64,000 nt of DNA from Euborellia annulipes (Eukaryota > Arthropoda > Insecta > Dermaptera > Anisolabididae): contig JAKCPI010001728.1 in assembly GCA_023213315.1 (NCBI GenBank), forward strand, positions 124,001 to 188,000. The letters run 5' to 3'. Positions 42,617 to 54,048 of the stretch are shown here, piece after piece. The position numbers and the translations under genes are program-made. A model generated the notes under the pieces. That model had not been told where the DNA came from, did not search any database, and saw only the letters and a program-made list of their open reading frames with translations. The stretch's first letter is position 1, and each line of letters begins with the position of its first letter.

Positions 42617-42790
42617 CTGTCCCGCCGAGCGAGAGCAGAGCGAGGTGGGTATCAGCTGGCCGGCTCGGTGTACCCGGCGCGTGTGAGGCGGTCGGGGCGG
42701 ACGTTAAGGGCCGCTTAGTCCCGGGCAGAGCGGGCCGCCGCCGTCGCCCCATGCGGCGACCGCTCAGCCTACCCCGGCCGACAGCACACT
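42617..42790 (-). promoter_or_regulatory. SERCA: Probable non-coding first exon and CpG-rich promoter of SERCA
   Basis: This block is strongly GC- and CpG-rich in an otherwise AT-rich window. On the minus strand it ends in GGGACAG|GTAAAG, a good donor at 42617/42616, in line with the acceptor at 41209. The implied 1.4-kb 5' UTR intron is inferred, and the transcription start is not visible. Upstream (higher coordinates) lie a (GA)n tract and a 9/10 match to a MEF2 site at 42946-42955. A plus-strand open frame here (42541-42795) has no recognisable product. Confidence 0.6.
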
Positions 42791-42851
42791 TTTAGCACAT
42801 CTTTCTTAATTATTTTGGCAACGGTGACCATTCGCGACCAAGGTGTACCCT

Positions 42852-42874
42852 CCTCTCTCTCTCTCTCTCTCTCA
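42852..42874 (-). promoter_or_regulatory. (GA)n tract upstream of the SERCA first exon
   Basis: A run of about 11 TC dinucleotides on the plus strand reads (GA)n on the gene's strand, roughly 60-80 bp upstream of the GC-rich exon. GAGA-type repeats often mark open arthropod promoters, but it could equally be a plain microsatellite. Confidence 0.3.
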
Positions 42875-43368
42875 TGGAAGCAAGGGGACAAGGGAGGAGG
42901 GGGAGGGGGATATCAAACATGGTCACTAGACAAGTTCGAGTACAATTAAAAATACCATCGCTACTCGCGCTATAGATCAACTTAAAACTTGGATCATTCT
43001 TTATATAACTTTAATTGAACACCTTATCTAAATTAACTATAAATAAAGTATATATAAAAAATAGAATAATAAATTCAGTGAGTGGCTATCAGGTGGAACG
43101 CTTCCTGCATGTTTGTATCATGTACCTATTATAAATTATAAATAATTCTAATCAAATTCGTGACTTTTTTTTAAATATATTTGTTAATCAATTTTCTGAA
43201 ATTTAGAAAAAAAAAACATTAACAAAAAAGAAAGATTAAAAAAAAAAAAATAGTTTACTAACCTTTATTTTATAGAGCCCATTGACAAATATTTTGGGAG
43301 ACTTTTTAACCATGTTTACATATCGCCATTGGGAGAAATTTTGAAATTATTTAGTTTGGGGAAACTTA

Positions 43369-43889
43369 CGAGGGCAGGTCAATAAGTCCGTGACTTTTTG
43401 AATGAAACACACGTTTTTGGATAAAAAATTATTTTATTTTTCAACGTAGTCTCCTTTAAGCTCTATACACTTTGTACAACGTTTCTTCAATTTTTTTATC
43501 CCTTCCAAAAAATAAGATTTGTCGGGGCATCAAAATAGGTTTTTGTTTGTAAGATGATTTCAACGTTGGACTCAAAACTCTTTCCACCGAGCCATTTTTT
43601 CAGGATTGGAAACAAGAAATAGTCACTCGGGACTAAATCCGGAGAATAGGGCGAATGAGGGAGCAATGGATCTTTGCCATGGAAACTGCACATGTGTGCA
43701 CCCTTGCAGTGTCCTGATGAATCACCAGGTAGTCTACTATTAATGGATGTCAAACAAAAATTAAAAGACCCAGCTGGTTAAAATTTCGACAGGAGTCAGC
43801 TGATAGTTGCCTGCTGACAGGAGCAGTGTTGCCATTTCAGTTAAGAGGCGGGAAATTCAAAAAGCCACGGACTTATTGGCCTGCCCTCG
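43369..43889 (-). mobile_element. Internally deleted mariner element
   Basis: Inverted ends of about 35 bp (CGAGGGCAGGTCAATAAGTC left; the right end read inward differs by a few bases) are flanked by TA. At 521 bp it is well short of the usual 1.3 kb. It retains the 3' third of a transposase on the minus strand. Confidence 0.9.
43496..43753 (-). pseudogene. mariner transposase C-terminal fragment
   Basis: The frame contains HSPYSPDLVPSDYFLFPILK, the conserved block carrying the third catalytic aspartate of mariner (DD34D) transposases. It continues KKWLGGKSFESN. About 85 codons remain out of roughly 345, and the first two catalytic aspartates are missing, so it is inactive. Confidence 0.88.
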
Positions 43890-44054
43890 TATTTCAGTGA
43901 TTTTCAACTTTTTTTTTTATATAAACTTGTAAATTTAAGATAATTTCCCCTCATTTCACCTAAGGCTAGCCATATTTTTATTAGCATCAAGATCGTGATA
44001 GTCATAAAATTTTCTGTTCCTTAAGTGGCGAATCTAAGGAAAGGGCAAATTTTT

Positions 44055-44325
44055 TTTGTGTCGAGATATATTTAGTTTCCGACAGTACGGTACATTTGAA
44101 TTTGAAAAATTTATAAACTGAAAAATATTTGTTTATTTATATTTTATTACCATGGCAACCAATTCTCCTATCTTTCCTATGAAGTACAAGAGTAAAGTGG
44201 TCTTCATAAGATTTTAATGGCAAAATATACATTTTAAAGAGTATCTAAAAAATAATTGATTTTTGAATTTTTCGGGGGGGGGGGGGGGGGGGGTAATCTG
44301 GTGTGACTGGTCGCACAGAACACAT
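44055..44325 (-). mobile_element. HINE fragments around a long G-run
   Basis: 44055-44274 matches the CATGGCAACC to AATTGATTTTTGAATTTT part of the family. After about 19 G (44275-44293) comes TCTGGTGTGACTGGTCGCAC, the end hairpin of a second copy. Confidence 0.5.
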
Positions 44326-44364
44326 TTTTTTCTTAATTTCGGTAATTTAAAGGCGCATTCTGTA

Positions 44365-44684
44365 CTTGTTTGCCAAAATATAATTACAAATCAAATTTTT
44401 AAGTATTAATTTTTAAATTTTTAGATTAAAAATAAATTTTTTTTCGAAAAAAATGTATTTTTTTCAAATTTCAGGGGGGTAATTACCCCCTTTACCCCCC
44501 TCCCCCCTTGTACTTGTTTGCCAAAATATAAATACAAATCAAATTTTTAAGTATTATTTTTTAAATTTTTAGATTAAAAATAAATTTTTTTTCGAAAAAA
44601 ATGTATTTTTTTTTCAAATCCCAGGGGGGTAATAACCCCCTTTACCCCCTCCCCCCTTGTATCCGCTCTTGCTCGCGCACCAAT
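44365..44684 (-). mobile_element. GCGGATACAAGG-type element with tandem 150-bp duplication
   Basis: Two direct units (about 44365-44508 and 44509-44660) each run from GTACTTGTTTGCCAAAATAT to CCCCCTCCCCCCTTGT. The outer end read on the minus strand is GAGCGGATACAAGGGGGGAG. A related single copy is at 47658 on the plus strand. Confidence 0.5.
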
Positions 44685-44689
44685 CAAAA

Positions 44690-44930
44690 TTGGAGTAGGA
44701 GTTAGCGTGCTAGCCTCGTATACCAGAAATCCCAGGTTCGGACCCCAGGCAGTCCGATGTTTTTATTTAAGCCTAAACCATTTCGATACCAAATAGCTTA
44801 AATAAGAATGCCTGGACCTCCAATATGTATTAATATATTAATCAATAACGGATATAGTCAAAGTCTTATATGGCCTGAGTTGCCGAAAATACTGTGTGAA
44901 TATGTGTGTGAGTGTTTAAAAAAAAAACGT
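44690..44930 (+). repeat. tRNA-derived SINE (family S1), copy 1
   Basis: The head has GGAGTTAGCGTGCTAGCCTC and box B GGTTCGGACCC. The body has CAGGCAGTCCGATG, TTTATTTAAGCC, GGCCTGAGTTGCCGAAAA and CTGTGTGAATATGTG, then poly(A). 44930-45195 adds a minus-oriented HINE tail near 45145. Confidence 0.75.
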
Positions 44931-45795
44931 TGGAGCAAATTTTGAGAAAATCGAAAAAAACTGATGTGTGGCCAGTCACACCAGATTTCCACAATAAAAG
45001 TGTGTGAAAGTCAAGGCCGGTGCAAAGGTTCATAGGCAAAGAAAAATTCATCTGACCTATTGATTGGTACAGTATATTGGCTACCAACTATTTTGAATAA
45101 ATAAAAACAAATTCTAAATGGCATCAGATGTTGAAAAGCAAAAAAAAAATCTCGACATCGAATTTTTGACATGATCGCAATACTTTCTCAGAAAGTAAAA
45201 ATTTCTTTTCTTGTTTTTTTTTTTTTTTTTTTTTTTTATAATACGAATCTCTTCACACGCTCCCATTCGGTGCAAACCTATTGTTCTACTCTTTTAAAAT
45301 AGGTCAAGTTTTTTTTTTCTCTTCTTAAAGAACCCTTGTCAACGTTAAGTATATTTTTTTTTCTATTGAGATTTTAGTACAATTTTAAGAAGTTAAAAAT
45401 AAAATCAGCTAAGGAAATTGTATTAATAGTAAAATCGTTCGCTAAAGCAAAGTAAAAGATAGAGTAGTACTTTTCAAAAATAAAATTAATTATCCAACAA
45501 CAGATAACCACCATTAAGGTTGATTAAATATATTCTTTTTTAATTTTCATCACTTGGAACGGAAAGAGAATTCTTGACCCGTAGCACAAGAGGCGGGACC
45601 GAAGTATATACTCTGTCCTACAGCCCAAGGGATGAGTTAAGGTTAAACTCTCACAATAATTTTACAATATTGACATTGCACTATCTTTAACCTGTCAACA
45701 AAGGAGAGCATGTTATTTTTTATAAAAATTTGTTTAAAATTAATGGTCAATAAAGAGAGAGATATATCCTTTCTCTCGTGGTATGATGTTCTAAA

Positions 45796-46239
45796 TAGGG
45801 CTGCACAATAATCGATTAATCGATTATTCACCGATTATTTTCTTAAAAAATAATCGATTATTAAAAAATACTAATCGATTATTTCGATTATTTTCTTAAA
45901 AAATAATCGATTATTAAAAAATAATAATCGATTAATCGATTATTTCGATTATTTTCTTAAAAAATAATCGATTATTTTTCATAATCGATTATTTTCGGGA
46001 AATATGCGTTTAAAAAGATGGAATGAAACTCGTATAGGTACTAAAAAAAAGGTCAAATGATTTTGGCGAGAGGGAATAATGGAAATTTTACAAGAGGAAA
46101 AAAAAGGTATAATCTATTATTTTTTTTCATAATCGATTATTTTTTCATCTATCCGGATCCAATAATTGATTAATCGGAATAATCTATTAATTTTTATAAC
46201 CGATAATCGATTATTTTTTCCCGTAATCGAACACCCCTA
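45796..46239. mobile_element. Non-autonomous hAT with ATCGATTA arrays
   Basis: The ends TAGGGCTGCACAATAATCG and CGAACACCCCTA are roughly inverted. An exact GTTCTAAA duplication lies at 45788-45795 and 46240-46247. More than a dozen copies of AATCGATTA fill both flanks. The middle shares GATGGAATGAAACTCGTAT and A-run GGTCAAA with the element at 32032. Confidence 0.88.
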
Positions 46240-46249
46240 GTTCTAAATA

Positions 46250-46984
46250 GGAATCAACACCACTATCGGTTTAAACGCCGAAGGGCCTGTTAAAAAATAA
46301 ACCCCCCGAGCTTAGTAAAAAAAATCTTTTAAAAAAACTAGAAAAAATTTTATAAAAAAAATTTATTTTAACCAATTATTTTAACAACGTTTGATAAGGA
46401 TTAACTTTTGAAGAGGATTAACTCAAAAATTGAATTTTCGGACTTTCGCCACTATGATTATTAGCAGGCGATATATAGGGCATAATATAAAAAAAAAATT
46501 TCGTGACTTGCATAATAATTTTATAAAAATGCAAGTTGAATTCTAATTCTTATAGTTTGAAATTCTAATATAAATTGATTTTAAACTCATTTAAGGACAA
46601 ATGAAAGAAATATTTGATTAAACCTTCAATTTAATTAAACATTCCAAGACCCAGGGAAGGAGCAATTGACAGTCGAAAAGTAAAAGGAGAGAGTCTTTCA
46701 ACCCTTCATTTGTTGGGCTTTTAATTTGAAATGAAAAAATCTACTGGTGGGACAAAGCACAATACACAACGCTCTCTTGCAATTCTTCTAATTAATCAAA
46801 AATAATTTCATTAAATTATTATATGACTCACTTTTAAAACACTAGTTTTAGAAGAGGGATCACGAAAAAAAATTCTATTACAAGTTTATATTATTATTTT
46901 TTTTTTTAAGTATTTTAGGCATCTGTATTTATATACGAGTAGGCCTATATTAATAAATAAAATTAACTGATGTTCAATGTTATT
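46250..46984. other. No feature seen
   Basis: AT-rich DNA with no recognisable gene or repeat. Confidence 0.5.
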
Positions 46985-47237
46985 TGGACCCTGTTATGCA
47001 ATGGTATGTCAAAGACCAAAAAATTCAAAATTGAGTTAAGCACGGAATATTGTTTCAAATGCTATAATTAATAGTTTTTTTTTTATGAAATATGTCCTAA
47101 AAAAATTTATATTTAATGTTACTTGCACAATTGACAACAAAAATTATATATAATCCAATGAAAACAAAAAACTTTAATGTTGATTTTCTCAAAACTCGAT
47201 GTTTGGTCTTTGACACACCATTGCATAACAGGGCCCA
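46985..47237. mobile_element. TGGACCCTGTTA MITE, copy 3
   Basis: 253 bp with the ends TGGACCCTGTTATGCAATGG and the inverse at 47210-47237. The centre TTGTTTCAAATGCTATAATT matches copies 1 and 2. Confidence 0.85.
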
Positions 47238-47390
47238 TTTAATCATACTAATCTAAAATTTTTAGATGTTTATACCCCTGAGGTTTTTTAACTTCCTTCT
47301 AACATTGATATTGATACCCGTAATTTTAAAAGCCAAAGGGGATCTCAGGTCACTGCTTAATTTGATAAAAAAATTTTAACCCTTTGGCTG

Positions 47391-47615
47391 GCCTACGGGC
47401 TTGGTCTAGTTGGTAGCGTGCCTACCTTCTATACCGAACGTCGAGGGTTCGGACCCCAGGCAGTCCGATGATTTTATTTAAGCCATTTGGATACCAAATA
47501 GATATTATAAATAATAACGGTTATCGTCAAAAAGTCTTAAATGGCCTAAGTTGCCGAAAAGACTGTGTGAGTGTGAGTGTGAATGAGAAAAAAAGAGTGA
47601 GTGTTAAAAAAAAAC
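47391..47615 (+). repeat. SINE family S1, copy 2
   Basis: Good box A (TTGGTCTAGTTGGTAGCGTG) and box B (GGGTTCGGACCCC) are followed by CAGGCAGTCCGATGATTTTA, GGCCTAAGTTGCCGAAAAGA and an A-rich end. Confidence 0.8.
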
Positions 47616-47657
47616 TTTGACTGGATAATTTATTGAAATGTTCAAAGTCTATATGGT

Positions 47658-47825
47658 CCAAGGGCGGATACAAGGCTGGAAGGGGGGGGTAAATGGGGCT
47701 AATCACCCCCCCCCCTCCCGAGATTTAAGAAAAATATTTTTCTTAGAAATTAAATGTTATTTTTAATATAAAATTTTAAAAATGAATGCTTAAAAATTTG
47801 AATTGATTTCTGGTAAACAAGTACA
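47658..47825 (+). mobile_element. GCGGATACAAGG-type element, single copy
   Basis: Starts AAGGGCGGATACAAGG with G and C runs, then a middle matching the inverse of 44365-44684, ending near GGTAAACAAGTACAG. Same family, opposite orientation. Confidence 0.45.
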
Positions 47826-48063
47826 GAACTTTAATTACCGAAAGTAAGAAAAAGTTGTGTACTGTGCAATCCAATCTCACAAGATTACTCGGGATATGGT
47901 CACAGATGATGATGCAAAACGAATTTTTCAAGTATATCAAACCTCCAAAATTGTAAAAGGTATTATTAGCCTATGGCACCCGGCTAAGGCAAAAATAAAT
48001 AAAAAAAAAAAAAAGTATATCAAACCAAGATCGTTGCTGTCAAACAATGTCAAGAATAGTTAA

Positions 48064-48125
48064 TCTTCGGGTAGGTGGCCCTGAGGAACAAGCTTGTAGA
48101 ATAACCCGCAATAGACAACAGAAAT
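48064..48125 (+). repeat. Short dispersed repeat CGGGTAGGTGGCC, copy 1
   Basis: CGGGTAGGTGGCCCTGAGGA followed by ACCCGCAATAGACAACAGAA resembles 59889-59950. Preceded by A-rich DNA. Probably a SINE fragment. Confidence 0.35.
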
Positions 48126-48675
48126 TCAATAATTAAATAATAAATACATATAGAAAATTAAACCCTAAATTAAGAAAAAAATTTTCAACACCTCTAATCT
48201 ATTAAAGATATTAAATTATAAAATTACCTGTTTAATAATCTTTGAAAAGGATGAATATCTTATACATTTTATTTATGACCATTATTTTAATATTACAGTT
48301 AAAAAAGGAATTTGTTACATGAAAAACCTGAGAAAAAGCTTTATTATTTTCATTCGAAAATTAACGAAGGATGGTGGTTTGATTTTCTTTCTATACATAT
48401 TCAACAATGGGTTATCTTAAATATCCAAATCTGCCTACGGGCTTAAAGGGTCACCAGTTTGTATCGAATAAATTAGAAACCGAACAGCTTTATATTTTAG
48501 GACGATAATTTGTACTCCATTCAATTAACATGAAATAGGCTTAATTGAAATGATTAATATTCCTCTCAGGTAGACACCAACGGCGACTAAATAAGATTTA
48601 TTTATAGTTAAGACTTGATTTGATTATGCAATTCAGTTAATATAATTACTCGACTCAACAAAGTGTTATTGTCAG

Positions 48676-48894
48676 GGGTGGATTTAGGGATTTACCCCCT
48701 GGCAGTGTGCTCTTGCCTCCCCCCCCCCCTTCAACCATCCCAAACACCCTTACACGCCGGTGGACGTCTCATTACCTATACCTTTTTAACTTGGTTATTA
48801 ATAAAATTTATTAGTATATAAATAAGTAGTTTTCTTCACAAATTTCCGCCCCCTAAAATTTGCCGCCCCAGGTGCCGCCTACCCCTCTTCAGAA
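48676..48894. mobile_element. Possible hAT relic
   Basis: Begins CAGGGGTGGATTTAGGG, a hAT-like end. GTTATTGT before and ATTATTGT after agree at 7 of 8. The right end does not mirror the left well. Confidence 0.35.
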
Positions 48895-49180
48895 ATTATT
48901 GTTGGATTCTGATTGTATATGAAAAATCACGCTATTTGAAATTTTTTTTTTTAGATCCATTGCTTCGTTCACTAATACACTTAATTATTATATGACTCAC
49001 TTTTAAAACACTAATAACACACAAACACACACATACACACACATACATATATTTGTCCATGTAGGCCTCCTGGGACTTACCGGAAAATATAATTAAGTAC
49101 GAAAAAATATAAAAACAACTGGTCCCGGAGAAGTACTAATTAAAACAAAAACAAAAACAAAAAAAAGTATCACAAGTGAG

Positions 49181-49400
49181 TTGTCCCGTTGCCCCGGTGG
49201 CCCATTCACGACGGCTGCAGGTGAAGGCGAGCAACGAAGCGCTGCCAGTCAACGGGCGCCATCGCTGACAGCGCTTCCGCTTTTAAGTATGGCGGCGGAC
49301 GCATGGCGAGGTGAGCGCATTGCGCAGCCCACAACGCAAGGGGCTCTAGGTTCGAATCCCCGAACGCCGGTAGCAGGCAACCCACCTACTTCCTTATTGT
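49181..49400 (+). repeat. GC-rich insertion containing a tRNA-like segment
   Basis: GC-rich against AT-rich flanks. AGGTGAGCGCATTGCGCAGC and box B GGTTCGAATCCCC (about 49349) look tRNA-derived. 49640-49712 downstream (GTAAATGCGCTATAAACACA then repeated AATC) looks like a LINE or SINE tail. Confidence 0.4.
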
Positions 49401-49772
49401 ACTTATCCCAATTTAACGCTTATTAACTATGGCTTATTATTTTTTTTTTCTTTTCATAAAACAAAACATGACTATGTCCTGTTTCTTAATTTATTTATTC
49501 TTTATGAGTTGATGGCACACTTACGGCCTGTTACATTTTAAGGTGACACAATAACAAAGTAGAGTTTGTGAATTTATGAAAAGAAATCTTAAATTGAACG
49601 TAATTTATTTTCCTTGCTTTTGATGGCTTCAAGTAGATGGAGTATAATAGATTCAAGAGGTCGCAGTGCAACGTAAATGCGCTATAAACACAATCAATCA
49701 ATCAATGGCTTCAAGCAATTCATTTGCTTCCTATCCATGATGAACTAAATCTTTGTTTGTCACTCATCGAAA

Positions 49773-49965
49773 ATCTGGTATGGACAGTACACAAACTTCG
49801 GTAAATGAATGGTGCTTGTCACACCAGATTTATTGTGTCGACAATACTAGTAGACCTACTCTTTGGCTGATTTTTTTCAAAACCTTATTTTCACGGAGGT
49901 GTCATTCTTAAATATAAAATTTCAATCTCCTAGCTCAATCTTTCATGCTTAAAAATGTCGTTATA
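49773..49965 (-). mobile_element. HINE fragment (hairpin end)
   Basis: The TCTGGTATGGACAGTACAC...GCTTGTCACACCAGATTT hairpin is followed by a shortened body with TTCAATCTCCTAGCTCAATC. Confidence 0.5.
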
Positions 49966-50098
49966 TATTTAGTTTCCCATAAAACCTTAGTTAACTTGTA
50001 ATTCATAAGTAAAAAGTAAAAAAGTCAATTGATTCAGGCTCTGTGTAAAAATAAGATTTAAACTTTCGACCGTTGGTTCTCGTTGAAACATTTTGTAA

Positions 50099-50362
50099 AT
50101 TAAAATTAAATATATAAATTAAACACTAGGTTATTTGTTTCAAAGGTTTTATTAATTAAAAATTAACACTTGATACGTATTTCGACAATTTCTTGTCATC
50201 ATCAGAAATGATTACATTCAATGTATGTATGTAAATGTATGTAATGTAATCACTTCTGATGATGACAAGAAATTGTCGAAATACGTATCAAGTGTTAATT
50301 TTTAATTAATAAAACCTTTGAAACAAATAACCTAGTGTTTAATTTGTATATTTAATTTTAAT
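50099..50362 (+). repeat. Near-perfect fold-back with CTGAWGA core, copy e
   Basis: Arms 50099-50209 and 50252-50362 differ at about one position by eye. Core at 50256-50285: CTGATGA, spare T, GACAA-GAAA-TTGTC hairpin, then GAAATACG, with AATTAATAAAACC downstream. The near identity of the arms suggests a recent origin or gene conversion. Confidence 0.8.
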
Positions 50363-50371
50363 CTGTGTAAA

Positions 50372-50739
50372 AAATTGATTTTTGAATTTCAATTAAAATC
50401 GTTGGAGCGAATTTTGAGAAAATCGAAAAAAAAAACTGAAAAAGTTCATCAGTAAAGTACTAGTACTCTTTGGTCGATTTTGTTCAAAAGCTTCGTGTCA
50501 CATGCCAGGGGAGTGTCTAACTTAAATATAAAATTTCAACTTCCTAGCTCTTTTCGTTCTTGAGATATTTTGTTCACACACACACACACAGACAGACCAT
50601 GTTGAGACAACCACTTTTTTGGATTCAGGGGGCCTCAAAACGTGTATATCCATCAAAATCTCGAGATCGAATTTTTGACATGAATCTAATACTTTCTCTC
50701 TCTATATATTAAGATATATAGAGGTAAGAGAAAGTAAAA
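50372..50739 (-). mobile_element. HINE element, body and tail
   Basis: Has TTGGAGCGAATTTTGAGAAA, TCAGTAAAGTACTAGTACTC, ACACACACACACACAGACAG and TTTTTGACATGAATCTAATA, ending in the ACTTTCTC...GAGAAAGTAAAAA hairpin. Confidence 0.6.
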
Positions 50740-51600
50740 ATAACAATAATAATAATTTTAAAAAGAATATTTAAATGAAAGAATGCTTCGTCTTTTTAGA
50801 GGCCGAGTGAGGGTAACAACTAGTTTTGTAAACCTGAACCTTTTAAAAACGGAGAATTTTTGATAGATTAATGAATATTTTCGGTCGAGTCATTTTTCAT
50901 TTTGATAAAAAATTTAGGTACAGGATTCTCTTCATTGCCCGTTGTTATTATAGTATTGCTAATTTCAAGCCCCCCCCCACTCTCCCCCCCTCGGAAAAAG
51001 AGCATGAGCATAAATATTTAGTCATCAAAAAAATAATCTTCTTCCGTTTGGACTGGAGGGACTATTTCTAATGAATATGAATCTAGAGGTCTGGGAACCG
51101 GAATTTTTAATTTTAATAAAATTTGTCAATTCACGTGAAAATTAAGTCTTTCCCCCCCCCATTAACTGACCATGGGATATTAATAAAATTATTTTTCCTT
51201 ATAGTCATTTTGGCTGCCTGGTTATTAACGCATTAATTAATCAAATGAATTTATAAAATCTTTATTTGAAATAAATTGTTTATTGGTTACGTCTATTTTA
51301 CAGATAGCCAATTAAACAGAGCAGAATTCGAGTTGCCTATCGGCAGGCGAAATTTTTTATTATTAATAGAAAATATTTTTTTTCTTTTGTGATTATACCT
51401 AGAGAAGCATAAAATTTTGAAATAAAATTCCCTAAAAATATAATCGAAAAAAATTAGTTTCTCAAAATTCCAAAGATACAGGTAATAGAATTATTGAATT
51501 GACGGGGGTCCCCCGTTTTTTTTTTTTTTTATTTATTTATTTTCGGCTGTTGGCTACCGCCTTTCAGCCCCACCTATTTTTTGTTTACATTTTTTCTTTT

Positions 51601-52258
51601 TTTTACTTTCTCTTACCTCTATATGCAGGTTAATATATAGAGAGAGAAAGTAAGTATTGGATTCATGTCAAAAATCCGATATCAAGATTTTGATGGATAT
51701 TCACGTTTTGAGGTCCCCTGAATCAAAAAAAGTGATTTTCGCGACATGGTCTGTCTGTGTGTCTGTGAACAAAATATCTCAAGGACGAAATGAGCTAGGA
51801 GGTTGAGTTTTTATATTTAACTTAGGTAGACTACCTACCCTGGACGTGACACGAAACTTAGAAACAAAATCGACCATATTTAAGTTAGGTACCCCTCTGG
51901 GACGTGACACAAAGCTTTTAATCAAAATAGGCCAAAGGGTACTATTAGGTACTTTACTGATGCACTTTTTCATTTTTTTTTTTTTTTAAATTCAAAATAC
52001 AATTATTTTTTAGATTCTCAATAAAATGTATATTCTCATTTTGTCATTGAAATCTTCTGAAGACCACTTTACTCTTGTACTCCATAGCAGAAATGGTTGC
52101 CATGGTAACAGAATTTACATTAAATTCGAATGTACCGTCCTGTCGAAAACTAAATACATGTCGACACAAAAAATCTTGTGTGACAAGCACAGAGCACAAC
52201 TTTCGATTACCGAAGGTAAGAGAAAGTTGTGTGCTGTGTGACCAGTCACACCAGATTT
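51601..52258 (+). mobile_element. HINE element, full length, plus orientation
   Basis: Reads from TTTTACTTTCTCTTACCTCT through GGTCTGTCTGTGTGTCTGTG, AACAAAATATCTCAAG, GAGCTAGGAGGTTGAG and GTTGCCATGG to the terminal hairpin ending GTGACCAGTCACACCAGAT. The (GTCT)n tract followed by ATCTCAAG...GAGCTAG-like sequence is the DINE-1 core layout. Confidence 0.65.
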
Positions 52259-52365
52259 TTTTTTCAAAATACAATTTTCTAAATTGTCGCGACGGTTTGG
52301 TACGACCGACGGGTCGGTCCTTTGTCCATATGAATTATCGGGTTTCTAATGTATTATTAATAATA

Positions 52366-52522
52366 ATAGAAATGCTTGGACCCCCAATAGATATTATCTT
52401 ATACAACGGTTATCATCAAAGTCTTAAATGGCCTAAGTTGCCGAAAAGACTGTGTGAATGTGTGTGTGAGTGTGAGTGTGAATGAGAAAAAAGTGTGAAT
52501 GCTTTGAATAAAAAAAAAAAAA
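52366..52522 (+). repeat. SINE family S1, 5'-truncated copy
   Basis: Starts within the body (AATGCTTGGACCCCCAATAG) and runs through GGCCTAAGTTGCCGAAAAGA and GTGTGAGTGTGAGTG to an A-run. The tRNA head is missing. Confidence 0.7.
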
Positions 52523-53817
52523 TGATATTAATAATATAAAAGTTCTTTTTTAATGCTAATTTGAATCCAGAACTAAAATATAATTTAATATTATTACTTC
52601 CATTACTCCCCCCCCCCCTTACTCAAATCCCAAAACTTCCATTGCTAATGTACATATTTCATTATAAATTAAAATTCTAGAACATTTTTTTTTTTTTTTT
52701 TTGTAAAAATTTTAGTCTTTTTCGACAATAGACAACCGAGGACAGTTAGACTCCGTTAATTGTTAGTTAATAAATTTAACACAGGATTATGTAATAATAG
52801 AAATAATTTAATGACAATAATTGAAAAGAGATTGAAGAAGAGATGCCCCTACGAGGCCTGAGATTGAGCCTAGAGGATGATTGGCTAAATATAAAATATC
52901 AAGAGTCAGCGGCAGAGTACATGAATAGAAAAATACGGATCAGATTCGCAACGGGTCGAAATAAAACAAAATAGAGAACAGAGCAACAAAACTTTGGAAC
53001 AGAGCAAAATGGACTGTGACCATCGCCAAAAGTCTACTTTTATTCAACTTTAACTTGATTCATTCTACTATTTTTTTTTTTAATTATATAATTCTAATTA
53101 AAAAATATAGGTACACATTTCTTTATACTGAAGATATATAGGCCTAATTTTATTATCCAATCCAGGGGGTAATTGAATTATGTATTTCCAAAGTGGCCCT
53201 CAAGATCATTTGGATTGGCCACTCCTGGGTTAAATCTTTCCATTAAAAAGATCCAATATTAGGGATTCAAGATATTTCACATTTCAACAAATGTACCCTG
53301 AGTGATTACACTTGGGGTCAAACAAAAAAATTTTCCTAATCGTCGTTTTAAACCACGTTTCTTTAAAAATGTCTCTTTAAAATAAAAGAGAAAAGAAAGC
53401 CGCCATTTTATTTTTTTTCTCTCAATTTTGATTGGTTATTTTAAAGGACCAATAACAAATAAATTTATTTAATTATTTTATGATTTGGGAGGAGTTAAAT
53501 TCCTTTTTTAAAGAAATAATTTTTTTTTCCTTTTTTCCCAGCCTTCTTTTTTTCTAAATCCCTCCCTCAATCATAAAATATATCTATATATATAGAGAGA
53601 GAGATTAGATTTTTTTTTTTTTTTTTTTTTTTTTAACTTATTTAAATGGCCGTCGGAAAAACCATTTGGCCAATGACAAAGTAAGTGTGTTTCAGATATA
53701 GGAACCCGAGAAAAAAAAATTTTTTCAATCGGGGAATAAATCTGACTTCTTATTCTCCGAGATCCGTACGCACTGATTCACAAATTGCAAATGTGACCAG
53801 TGACTCTGGTCTCGGTA
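52523..53817. other. No firm feature
   Basis: AT-rich, with T-runs at 52686-52702 and 53608-53635 and a C-run at 52607-52616. 53163-53235 (CAAAGTGGCCCTCAAGATCA) resembles 54210-54250, a possible hAT relic pair. Confidence 0.4.
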
Positions 53818-54048
53818 GATTAGATATTAGATTCATGTAAAAAAATTCAATGTCTAGATTTTGATTGGAAATACACGTTTTGAGCCCATAAAAGTGGAAT
53901 TCGCAAAATGGTCTGTCTGTCTCTGTGTTTGACTGTGAACAAAATATCTCAAGAACGAAAAGAGCTTGGAGGTTGAGTTTTTAAATTGAACTTAGGTAGA
54001 CTACCTACCATGGACGTGACACGAAACTTAGAACCAAAATCGGCCAAA
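53818..54048 (+). mobile_element. HINE fragment, plus orientation
   Basis: Has ATTAGATTCATGT, ATGGTCTGTCTGTCTCTGTG, AACAAAATATCTCAAGAACG and GGACGTGACACGAAACTTAG. Both ends are missing. Confidence 0.55.

Noticed and set aside
42541..42795. 84-codon GC-rich plus frame
   Set aside because: Better explained by the GC-rich SERCA first exon on the opposite strand.
50256..50285. Canonical hammerhead ribozyme
   Set aside because: The core has one extra base between CTGATGA and the stem, and I could not fit stem III with a cleavage site, so only hammerhead-like is claimed.
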